NCBI GenBank assembly: GCA_905331475.1
Contig: CAJNYU010002278.1
Location: 62,001-126,000, forward strand
Source: Rotaria socialis
Lineage: Eukaryota > Rotifera > Eurotatoria > Philodinida > Philodinidae
Length of the DNA: 64,000 nt
Direction of reading: 5' to 3'
The number at the start of each line of letters is the position of its first letter. The stretch's first letter is position 1. Below, piece after piece: positions 37,036 through 48,422 of the stretch. A model generated the notes under the pieces. The model was not told where the DNA came from. It did not search any database and saw only the letters and a list, made by a program, of their open reading frames with translations. The translations under genes and the position numbers were made by a program.

Positions 37036-38444
37036 TGTATATTTGGTAAAAATGAATAAGATAGATTAATACATCAAATAATTAGAATTTTTTCGTTGAT
37101 AGACCAAGAAAAACAATTTGTTTGTTTTGTTGTGTTTTTTAAGAATATCATACAACACGAAAACCACCAATCGAACAATTTTCATAGATTAATGATGATC
37201 CAATTATATGAATTTTTCTAATTTAAACTATATAATTGAAAAAGATGCCAATATTCAAGAAGAAGAATGGTAGAGTTTTAGATAATTAAATTTTAAGTAT
37301 TCAAAGATGGCGAGAATCTATTTTAGATGTCGCTGCTAATTGCATTTAATAATATTTTAATGTTGCTGATAAAAATAGAATAATCATCTTGATGATTTGC
37401 CTATATCATAGGATTTTACTATGTAAACAATAAAATTCATCATAGTGGATTGCTCCAAGTAATTATTTGACATGCATCAGACATAATGGCGAAGAATAAA
37501 ATGTCGGAGTGTTACTGAACAATTGACCGTTGGTATTAATATCTTTGAAATTAGAATTGGAATGCGTCTAATCTGAGTGTTAAGATAGAAAAGTCTACTA
37601 TTAATAATGATGATTTTATAGTTTCTTTTTAAATAGCGAGAAATATCTTTTTTTCTAACCGGTAAGATGAAGAACGTTCAAAGACTATTATTTTTCCCAT
37701 GAGAGAACGTGCCCTATTCATTCAGTATCGAGTCATACGTATATAGGCAAAATGATTTGTTAGCGATGTGACTTCGAAAAATTGCAACGCGTATACCTTG
37801 AGACCATGAGCTTCTCACGATCTCATTTTTATATGTTATATATATATATATTAAGTTATTCTAGATACCCCGAAAAAATCACCCGTAGAGTACTTAGTTC
37901 AGAGCAGCTATCACTGAAACACTGACGTTAGTGACGTGACACAAAAAAGGACATCAGTTTTCACTTTTAAAAAATTCCGAATTAATACAACATTTTTGAA
38001 AACTAAACAAAACATTCTGTAGAGAACTCTTGAAACCACAAAATGTTATCCAAAAGTGTTTGTGAGCATGTCTAGATTTTTCTAAAAGAAGAAGATCTAC
38101 TTCTCGTTGGTGACGTGATGCAGTACGATTGTACAAACGAAAAAATGCTCTTATAACTTAATGAAAAGTTTTAAAAGTATTCAAAAAGGTACAAATTCTT
38201 CCTCAGTATCTTGAGCTGATAATAGAACAAATTTTTTTTCTGAATTTGATGAAACCTCTAGAGAATCGTTTTTTAAGGAAAATTTTTCGGGCCTGATCTT
38301 GCTGAAAATACAAGACACATCAAAGGGGGCTTTGTCCCGCTTTGCCTGATTTTGCCCATATATAAACTAGTTCTGAACTGTTGTACATAATTTTTATTTT
38401 TTTAGAAATTTGTTTTTGTTCTTACTAATTGAAATCATCTAAAA
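37036..38444. other. Divergent intergenic region between SIKE-like gene and WDPCP
   Basis: Should contain both promoters. A short (TA)n tract is at about 37832-37851. No coding frame was supported. Confidence 0.5.
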
Positions 38445-40662
38445 ATGTCTTCTGAATGTTCTCTACTTTGTTCTCTTCAACTATGGACATTGAAATATGC
38501 TGGTCTTCATGAACGTGACATTAGTGTTCATAGCTATCAACAAAAACCACCTGCATCTAAACAATCAATCATACCATTTATTCATAGTAGTTCAAGTTCA
38601 TCTTCAGCTAATGATAAAACACCCAAAAAAGCAACATATTATGATGAATACAATGATTATTTTGTGTCACGTTCATTACCATTTCATCTGTCGAATAAGA
38701 TTTTTCATAATTTACGTGATAAACTAAATGAATTCGATGAATTATTAATCAAATTTAAACTTATTCGAACATTATGGATATATTTTGATACTATTTTTCT
38801 TGCTTTTTCAAATGGAACAATTGTCTTCGTTCATATTGATAAACTAAGTCGAACATTAAAAAATATTTCTATTGATAAGACAACTTTAGAAAAAAAATTT
38901 AATATTAAAGCGACAATATCTGATATTTATCTTAATCATTTGGGTTTCTATATTATCTATGAGACACTGTCAAAAATTGATATATTTCGTTTTAATAAAC
39001 CAGTGCGTGCGTTTGACTCAAAATTTAATTTATCAAATGAACCAGTACGCTTGACAACGGAAGAGCTGCCACCTTATTCAAATACAATACCTGTTCGACG
39101 ATGGTTTAATATCGATCGTGAACATCGTACAATAACTGTTTGGTGGTCAGCATTAACTGAAGGTATATCTGCAAATGCATCTTTAATGGATGGCGATCAG
39201 AGAAAGTCAAGATTTAATTGCCTATCTATTGTTTTTCCATCGGAAGATGAACCTGGAAAAGAACAAGAAAAAATGCATTCAGTACAAACAGATACAGTAA
39301 ATCCTTATTATTGTACATCGTCATCATCGGGATTAACTACTATTGAAATGAATGAACATGTTGATAAGGTAAAAATAGAGTCATCGTAGTTATTTTGTCA
39401 CAGATGAATGAACTGTCATTACGAGCTATTTTAAATAGAAAGCGTATTATCAAGACTGACAGCATCCTGAATCTTCTAATAACATTCGATTAATTTCTGA
39501 TTATTATAATTTTCTCGTTTAGACTAATACCTCCGAACGTACATACGAATTAAGTGTATATTATTATGAAAACTTCCGATCAGTACCTCTTCGTCTAGTT
39601 CACATTCCATCATTATCATCTTCCATATCGTTTGTTATTCGTTCGTCTAGTCATACAATACTTTGTCTAACAGATGCTACATTGATTTCCATCGATGAAA
39701 TCAATCATGTTCAACGTTCAAAATCATGCGTACTATCGAGAAATCTAACCGGACTATGGTGGATTATTGATAATTTATTATTTTCAATAGCTGATGAACA
39801 AGGTTCATTAGTTTTCTATGATATTGCTCTCAATCCCATTTGGCCTGTTTTATCATCAAATAAAAAATTAAATTTTCATCATGTATTAAATCAAGACAAA
39901 TTTATTGTAGGAATAAATCAACTGATTGCACCAAATACTTCTTCATCGAATTTAACATTACTTCTACAATTTTCTCAAGGCGGTCCTATTGGTCTAATCG
40001 ATATTCATTATCCTTTCAATAATATACATTCATTATTTAAATATTATATAAACTCTCAAAATTATTCATCTATTATCGATTTATTATGGTGTCTTGATTG
40101 GTCAAGACAAGATAATGATTGTCGACTAGCTGTATCACACGTAACGCAAGAAATATTTCGTCGTATGAATTTTAATGAATATTTTTATATTGAACAAATC
40201 CTACGAACATTTTATGCACCCATTCGTCCAATATCCGATGCAAGCATATTACGCAACCGTTCATTTATCAATCAAATAGCTACGAGATATTTCTATTATT
40301 TGTTGAAAGGAAAATTCTATTCTCAAGCTCTTCAACTAGCGAAACATTTAGAAAATCGAACTACGTATCTTGATCTTTATTATGCATGTGATCATGATAA
40401 TGAAAAAACTATAATGAATGTATGCGCACAAAAGTTGCGTTTGAACAATGAGAGTGATAAAGATAATGATGATGAAAGTGGCTTATCAGTAACATCAAGT
40501 GAAGATGAAAATGAAAGTGATAGAACTGTTAAACAAAAATTTCAAATCACGAATGAAAAACAATATGGAGATGTTAATGAAATTTTAACTTCTGCTATTG
40601 AACATTATAAACTGGATGAAAATATGTATAAATTTTTATTAGATAGAATTCATGCTTCATAA
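38445..40662 (+). CDS. WDPCP: WD repeat-containing planar cell polarity effector fritz homologue
   Basis: Two exons, 38445-39368 and 39523-40662, give 687 aa (human WDPCP 746). The N-terminus SLQLWTLKYAGLHERDISV matches the family start. Other family marks are VWWSALTEG, FSQGGPIGLIDIHYPF and FYAPIRPISDASILRNRSF, the last being the strongest match. The N-terminal half folds as a WD40-type propeller and the C-terminal half as helical repeats. Fritz/WDPCP is a planar-polarity effector and part of the CPLANE complex that recruits IFT-A and septins for ciliogenesis. Such a role suits an animal whose head bears dense motile cilia. The C-terminus has an acidic stretch (NDDESGLSVTSSEDENESD). Frame intact; the ATG gives the conserved N-terminus. 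Confidence 0.92.
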
Positions 40663-41963
40663 ATGACTTTAGTGTCAGATCTTCTTTTGTTTTTCTTTTA
40701 GGGAAAAATAATATCGAGTTAGATAAATTTTGATTATTTGTTTTTGTTCTTTTTTGGGAGTTTAAAAAATAAAAGATTGTAGATGAAAATATTCTTATTA
40801 TGAATATAGGACTAGTCGGACGTCCCATGCTGAAAATTGGTTTGATTTTTTTTGTATATACGATAACTGTGGCTGAATAGATAGTCAGCAAATTGAAACC
40901 GTATATCTGCACAAGCACTGATTTTTACAGGGAAGGAGGGTGGTGGTTGTCAAAACATAGACTAACGTTCGTTTGCTTTATTTATTTTGCGATGTTACTG
41001 TTTCACTTTCTGTTGGCAACATATTATGTGAATTCGTAAGTTATCGAATAAATTAATAATCATGAAGATAATAATTAGCCAGTGCAAATTAATTAAGCGA
41101 CAACTTTCGATATATTTTTGATTCATTTGGCTAATCCAGATATTTGTGAACTCCGTAGTAGAAATTTTCCTTTTTTGATTTCTCATTTTTAGAGATTTAT
41201 TATAAAAATAATATTTTCTCACATGGATTGCAGTTTACACATAGTTTCATTTGAACCAAGAGAGCATATTTTTATTACAGCAAGTAGAAAGCATGCACAG
41301 AGATGCAAAAGTGAGATTTCAGAATCATTGATACAATAGTTTTAAATTTATGCAAATAGATCATCATTTAAAAATGCTGGATCCAAAAACGAAACGTTGT
41401 TACGAATGCCTATCAATGATTTATCTGAACATGAATATCAGCATTTATTCTATTCCAGTCACGTTCGTGAATATTAATTTCAAACATTGCAAATTCTCCC
41501 AAGCTCATTCTTCGCTTCACGCGTGCAATGTTGATCAGCTTACCATAATAAAAGGAAACCATAACAATAAACGCAGCATGCTTTTTTCGTTGTTTTCTAT
41601 ACATTTTCAAATACAATTTTTTGTTCTTCCTATTTACATCAACGAAAAACGTGAGTCTAAACATATGCAGAATGGACGTTGAAATGTTAGCAAACTCTTT
41701 TGGGCGAGCTTTTTTCTGACAGTTGCATCGCAGACCACTTCAACATTCTGTGTAAATTGTTAAGTTGAAAAACAAATATGGTTCTCATTCACCACTGAAG
41801 AACATCACACGAAGACAAAAGCAAAAAAGTCTATCGATGTTGTTTTTTTTCTTCTCTTTTCTTTCGACTAAAGAAAATGAATAGTTTTAGTAGGCAAACA
41901 AAGCACTGCTAAATTTTTTCATTTTTATCTGAACGGGACACATTTTTGCCTGTTTACATATCC
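40663..41963. other. Intergenic, no gene seen
   Basis: AATAAA-type signals follow the WDPCP stop (near 40767). Overlapping frames on both strands at 41350-41682 have no family features. Confidence 0.5.
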
Positions 41964-42779
41964 ATGTCTCAAACTCGTGTTACAACACGTTTTCTTGATG
42001 TTGGAGAAGATCCTAATAAAACACTACCTCCACTTGAAGGCTATGCAAAGAAAGATTTGGTATCCATTGAAGAGGCAATTAAATTAATTACGCTAGATGT
42101 CCCAATACATAATATTGACTCAATGGTATGGACGGCTAAAAGGAGTGCGCGAGAGCCGAGAGATGGTCTTACTTCTGATGAATTAGCGTCCATCTATTTA
42201 TATACATTGGAATGGCCGGAAGAATATGATAGCTTTTACAAGTTATTAAATAAAAAACTTCGTTCTAAACAACGGAAGCATCTAAAACCATGGTTCTCTT
42301 ATTTAAAGCTTTTTCTCACAGGTTTATACAAACTTCCATCGATAAGAAAAAACATTTGGCGTGGAATTCCTGGTAACGTAAGCCACCTATATGAAAATGA
42401 TTGCATATGGTGGGGTTTCAGTTCATGCACTGGCACAATGGCGACAGTGGAGCAGTTTTTTGATCGATCCAGTGAGCGTACATTGTTTTTAATTGAATGT
42501 ATCAATGGAAAAAACATTAAATCTTATTCTGCCCATGACGATGAAAACGAAATCTTACTGATGCCAGGTACTTATTTTACCGTTATCGATAAATACAGTC
42601 CGGCAGATAATTTATACATCGTTCATCTACGAGAAGAAAGTCCACCGCATCAATTACTCGAGCCACCATTCGACTTAACATCAGTTAACACAAAAACAGT
42701 TGTTCCAAAAAGTCAAGCTGCATCTGAACCAAGAGGTGATAATTGTTCTTTTGTACTTACATCTACTGTAAATTCTTGA
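41964..42779 (+). CDS. NAD-dependent arginine mono-ADP-ribosyltransferase (R-S-ExE)
   Basis: The first true ATG is at 41964, giving 271 aa in one exon. The three catalytic signatures of the arginine-specific ART family appear in order: Arg133 in KNIWRGIPG, Ser153 in WWGFSSCTG, and Glu194-x-Glu196 in DDENEILLMPG. Such enzymes move ADP-ribose from NAD+ to protein arginine. No signal peptide or GPI-type tail is visible, so a cytosolic enzyme is likelier than the secreted or anchored vertebrate ARTs. The family is expanded in bdelloids. An ADP-ribosylglycohydrolase lies directly downstream on the same strand. A GT at 42736 in the last codons is in the right phase to splice into that gene, which would make a fusion; the ORF's own stop at 42777 is the simpler reading. 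Confidence 0.9.
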   Translation: MSQTRVTTRFLDVGEDPNKTLPPLEGYAKKDLVSIEEAIKLITLDVPIHNIDSMVWTAKRSAREPRDGLTSDELASIYLYTLEWPEEYDSFYKLLNKKLRSKQRKHLKPWFSYLKLFLTGLYKLPSIRKNIWRGIPGNVSHLYENDCIWWGFSSCTGTMATVEQFFDRSSERTLFLIECINGKNIKSYSAHDDENEILLMPGTYFTVIDKYSPADNLYIVHLREESPPHQLLEPPFDLTSVNTKTVVPKSQAASEPRGDNCSFVLTSTVNS

Positions 42780-43638
42780 GTAGTTTATGCGATTAGCGAA
42801 AAATAAGCAAAAATGGATGTTATAAGATAAACAAGATACTGAGTATAATTAGAAGATAGAAACATGAATCCTGTTGCGAGATCTGATATGGATTTATTGA
42901 TATCAAATAATGTAAAAAATACCTTCTTTTTGCATGTCTCGGGATGCTACACTTGTTTTTCAAGGCGAAAACTATATGTTGTCGATGATGGTTGAGTAAA
43001 ATTTCTTGCCTTTTTTAAAAATCTTTATGAAAATAAGTTAAATTGATTACTTTCCTTTTTAAATGCTTTTACTCTAAACGAGTATTAGAACAACTCGTCT
43101 GAGATTTAAATGTTAAACACGATAGAACTGCTTTCTAGAGCGCGTTTGTCATGATCTGTGACGGTCTCTTGAAGTAGTTTGTGACAAAGAGAAATATAGA
43201 TGTAAATTTCTATTGTACATACTGCAACAATCATTTACGACAGTGTTTCAGAGAGTTCTTAAAAATACGTCTTTTCATTTATTTTCGTAACGAAGGGGAA
43301 ATGTTGGATGAATAACAGCGCAACGGAACTCTCAGAGCTTTCATAACTCTTGAAATTCGAGGAACTCGCAGAGGCTGAAGTATCAACGAACTGAAAGAAA
43401 CTAGAGAATTACAAATTATTTTAAAATAAATAGTCCCGAAAATGGGCATAAAACAATAAAATGAATTTCAGTTGATTACAAGTGCGAAAATTTCTCGAAT
43501 TAGTCGTACATAATCATTCTTTCTGCTCTGTAAATCATGTCTCTCCAAACCCCGACAGCTCTGCCGAAAAAACAAATATCGACGGAAAATAATTAATGTT
43601 CAATAGCTTGAGCTTATCCTGCAACAGTTACCTTAAAC
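42780..43638. other. Spacer (or intron) between transferase and hydrolase
   Basis: No coding frame of note. It is intergenic if the hydrolase starts at 43639, or part of a 1.09-kb intron if the two genes are fused. Confidence 0.5.
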
Positions 43639-46584
43639 ATGGAACCGACTCTAAAGCAAATAGTCTCATCCACACTCATGCCCACACGTATAATGAGAGA
43701 TAATACGTATGACAGAAGAGATTTAGTCATTTTTTTTTATTAACGTTTGCCTCTTAGAAGTATATCTATTGATGATAAGTCCGCATGAACTTCATTTTAA
43801 CGGCATTCATTCATCGATACAGGTGATATTATAAATCTGACGCATCCTGATCTTGTTTCTTCTACAACTCAACACGATATTGTGAGTGGCCGGGATACCT
43901 CTACTTCGAATAAAACTGAATCTTGTGAGTCAATTACAACTAACAGAAAGGATGGCCAAGTGGTAACTTCTAGCAATTCAAGCAGTAAGAAAATGGCAGA
44001 AACTATCGAAGGCGATAAAAAGAAGCCCGTTGCCAAGCCATGGATTGTTCGATTGACAAAAGCTCTATTGACTGATGAAGTAGCAACTTCTAAAAATTCA
44101 AGCAGCCATCAAATGACGGAAGCTATATCAACAAGTGGTGAAAAGACGCCCCCTGTTATGGCAAGCAGTTTTTCAGCGATGAAAGCTACCGAAATTGGTG
44201 CCGGAAAGATATCCACGCAACCCAAAAGCATTCAACTAGCTGACAATACCGCTACTGATAAAGTGGCGATTTCAAATAAATCAAAAAGTATTAAAGGAGA
44301 AAAGAATCCTGTGCCTCATGGATCTCCTAGTTGCGCTGTTATCCAAACGTCTCCGTCTCATGCAGGTTAGTAACAAGGATTGTTTTTTTTGAAAATTCCA
44401 TGCTCATCACATCATTTGCTAATTTGAAAACAAAGAATAATTATGCGGCATTTCCTTCTAAATAACCAAATTAAGCATAAACATTAGAGTAAAGAATTTG
44501 ATTTGTTAACAAAATGAGAGAAGGCACACCACTGTTCATGTAATAAGTTGTTATTTGCAGATAAAACTTGGATTGATATTCAATTTCATGACAAAGAAAA
44601 AACAATAGTAAAAAAGCCTGATAAATTTGAGAATGAAATGAATGAACCTGATGCATTAATTAATGAAGAAATTTTGAATCGTATCCAAGGATCTATGGTA
44701 GGACTGGCTTTAGGTGATGCGCTTGGCGCTTATGTTGAATTTCGACCGCGTCAATACTTAGTAGACCACCCAGTAACTGATCTTGAATCTGGAGGAACAT
44801 GGGGTCTAACCAAAGGACAAGTACGTCTTTGTTTCTTTCTTTTTATATTATTTATCGAGCATAAAACTAGAATAGTTAAGAAAATCTTTTAGCGCTTCGA
44901 ATGTATATTTCTTAGTTAGAACTCTTCTATATAATTGCCCATTAATACGATGAAAATAGTTTGCAAAAAATAAATAACTATTATCATGATATATTAGATT
45001 TGAATATTTGATTAATAATTAAGATTTCCAAAAATATTTTGAATGAAACGGCTAAAATCTTTCAAGTATTTGATCTTGCGCTAAACTATGTAGAACGAGC
45101 AATAAGCTCGGTTAAAAATAACCTTAATAAGCTAATGATAAAGATTTTTTCTATTCTAATGATTTTTCAATTAATTTTTTGATCTCATTATCAATGAACT
45201 AATAGAATTTGACATTTACAAAACAACCTATTTTTTTCTACCTGAAACATTTTAGTGTTTTCTGTTTCTTATTATTTTCTTGTTGACGCATGAATTAATA
45301 TTCGATTTTATCTATAAAAATCTTCATGCTATCGTCAATAATAACTCTTATTCGATGCAACAGTTCTTTTCTCTTTCTTTAAATCAATGTAAGACCAAGT
45401 AGCTTTGTCCAATTCAGTCTTTTCAAATAGTTATATTTTGTAATCGATAAAATTTCGCATAATAGAAATGTAAGGTTTTTTTATATAGTAAATAAAACGG
45501 AAAAATAAACGATTAAATATTTAATTAGAATAAAAATTATTTTCAAAATAGATATATCTGAATAAATTCTTAACCCAAGAATTGTTTGAATCTTTCAAGA
45601 AAAATCTTTCATATCGAAATGTCTTCGATTAATTTGTTTCTGTGTTATGAGATATAGAAATTTATTTTTTAGTTTACCGATGATACTTCCATGGCACTTT
45701 GTTTGGCTAATTCATTAGTAGCTTGTCACGGTTTTAATCCTTATGATCAACTAGTTCGCTACAAATGGTGGCACCAATTTGGATATATGTCGTCGATTGG
45801 AAATTGTTTTGATATTGGAGCAGGTACTAGGCAATCTCTACGAGAATTTGAGCGTCGTCAGAAAACATTTGCAAAGGAATTCAGCATTCCCTTGACAGAT
45901 ATGGATCAACTTTCTGATGGGGCACTACTAGAGAAATTTGATATCTATTGCAGTGAAGATGGTGTTGCAGGCAATGGTGCTCTTACGCGTCTTGCACCGG
46001 TACCATTATTTTTTCATAGATTTCCTGCAATAGCTGTGGAATATTCCGGTATCAGTGGACAAATCACTTATGGAGATACAATAGTCTACGATGCATGTCG
46101 TTATTATGGTGCTTTAATTGTGGCTGCTCTTCATGGTGAGCCCAAATCACAATTACTCGATAATAAATTTTACTCGAGACACGCAGAATGGTTTCGTAAC
46201 ATCCCACTTCACCCTGGTATTCAGTCAATTGCTGAAGGATCATACAAAAGAGTAGGTGGATACAATGCTGGTATTCGAGGGAAAGGTTATATAGTTAGTG
46301 CTCTAGAGGCCGCTCTCTGGGCATTTTGGTCTGATGACAATTCTTTTGCAAAAGGTGTTCTTGCTGCTGTCAATCTTGGTGATGATACAGACACAACAGC
46401 TGCTATCTATGGACAGCTAGCTGGAGCTTATTATGGTTATGGAAAATTACCTGAACGTTGGCTTCAACATCTGTATGCTAGAAAATTCATGGAAAAACTA
46501 AGTAAGTGGTTAGGGTACGAAGGCGAATGTTGGCAAAAACGATATAAAGATACTGGCTCGTACTTACCAACTACTAATATTTAA
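43639..46584 (+). CDS. ADP-ribosylglycohydrolase (DraG/ARH family) with long N-terminal extension
   Basis: Exons 43823-44365, 44561-44820 and 45673-46584 join in frame. A possible first exon, 43639-43687, starts at ATG and ends in phase 1 before GTATAA (587 aa in total). The hydrolase domain is complete: GSMVGLALGDALGAYVEF, FTDDTSMALCLANSL with the metal-binding Asp pair, GNGALTRLAPVPLFF and NLGDDTDTTAAIYGQLAGAY with the second Asp cluster. The family removes ADP-ribose from arginine, serine or related linkages using two Mg2+. The N-terminal 200 residues are Ser/Thr/Lys-rich and disordered. Substrate linkage cannot be told from the sequence. The first exon is uncertain: acceptor 43822 would also accept the transferase exon upstream. 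Confidence 0.88.
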
Positions 46585-48422
46585 TACATTGCCTAAGAAA
46601 ATTCAAACAGTTTTCCTTTTCTCTCGTGCGAAATTGATAAATAAATAAATCATATGATTATTCTCATATACTAGCATTGCACTGAGTATATCTTGTGAAA
46701 TTTATTATTATCAAAAGCGATTTTCAGTGAATTCTATATTTTAAGAAGGGAGCATATTTTATTCTATGTCGGTTTTAGAATAAATAAAGGGCATTTGCTT
46801 TGTCAAATAGATCAGATACATATAATTTCGATCATGATCCTTTGACGTGAGTAGTTCTCTCATCGCCCATATCTTCTATTTTAATTAAAATATTAGACTG
46901 TTCAGATTCTCATCAGCGTACTAAAATAGATGACTTCGTATGCGATGCGAAGAAGCCGATTCAAGCGGAATTTCTATTTGCCACTCTTATATTATATTTT
47001 TATTATTTATACTTTATCATATAAAGATATTCCATTTACTTTATCGACATGTAATTCCACGTGTAGGAAAGTACGTTCTAAAAAACATACAATTTGCACA
47101 GAGAGTATTGCAAGTACTTGAGAACTCAACGTAGATTTATAAACCAATGATAGTTCGCAATGGTACAATGGCTAGTTTCTTCATTGATTGCTAAGCAAGA
47201 GGTTAATTTCTAACATCTCATGGCTTGTTACAAATAGTGGTATAAGTTTAGATATGTATCAGATTCTTGTTTCTATATCTCATACGCAAGTCTGCCGAAG
47301 AGTTTTTAGAGTGTGGGTGTGCGTTTCCATGAAACAAAAGACTACCTCCATCACACACCCTTATTTATGGCAAATTCGAACTTCAATTTGAATATACGTA
47401 TGTCCGAGAGCATATGTCTAATTTCAATCACAGAACCTTCAAAGGTTGAAATCATCCTTATTTATCACCCTTGAAAACTTCTTTCATAGATGATCGTGAG
47501 TGTTCTACTTCCCTGAATAATTTTGGACATTTAACAGAATCAACTGAAAAAGTTTTTCATTTGATGAATTATTCCCGTGAAAATCATCTTGAGCTTGATT
47601 AAAAAGATTTGCTATTTTATATCCCATTTTAACAATCCCCTAGATCTACTATATACAGATAAATTACGGAGTGAGAAATAGCACACGTACAAGCAAATAT
47701 TATATTTTATTTTATATACTATGTTCAGATTCACATTAGAATCCGCACATTAAAACGTCATTTCATGAAAAAGGGCAGGAATCAATACATAAATCGAATA
47801 GTAATTGTTTGTTTTATACATGTAGATCATTGAAACTAACTGTATAATTTATTCATACCCAATATTAACAACCAAAAGAAAAAATAAATATATATATATA
47901 TATATAACGGATAGAATAATACTGTCATATTGCTGGCATTCTCTAAAGTCGCATTAGAGAGCTGCGGGTCTACATATTTTTTTATGAATGTTGACCGATT
48001 TGCTACCCGAATTTTTCTATTGATCGATATTTTTGTCATCCTCAGTGTACATAACCAATTATAGGATTAAAATTTCAGCTATTTTTTACTTGTCTTCGAA
48101 AACTAATCTGCCTAACGAAAAACAGAATCCCATAATCGAAATATTCTACCTGAGTAGATTGACTTCGGTAGTTCTCTAAAAAAATATAAGCAGGACCTGA
48201 ATAACATTTAGATATGATAGCGAACACCCGAAAATCTAGAATAATCCGCAGCTCTCTAATTAACACACTTCACAAAAAATGCAACGGGGATTAAAAAAAG
48301 GAACTCATACACGCTCATAAACCCACTCTAAAAATTAATAATTCAGATTGATTCATCTCATTCATTCGATTATTTATGAAAGACGAAGATGAAGAGATTA
48401 AAAATAAAGAACTCCAAGAATT
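46585..48422. other. Intergenic between convergent genes
   Basis: No gene seen. It contains a GTGTGGGTGTG hairpin (47311-47360) and a (TA)n tract at about 47888-47906. Two overlapping plus frames at 46930-47134 are not recognised. Confidence 0.5.
47311..47360. repeat. GTGTGGGTGTG motif with inverted CACACCC
   Basis: GTGTGGGTGTG at 47311-47321; CACACACCC about 30 nt later can pair with its GGGTGTG part. Confidence 0.6.

Noticed and set aside
46930-47134. Two overlapping plus-strand frames after the hydrolase gene
   Set aside because: Hydrophobic low-complexity translation in both frames and no splice connection to the hydrolase.
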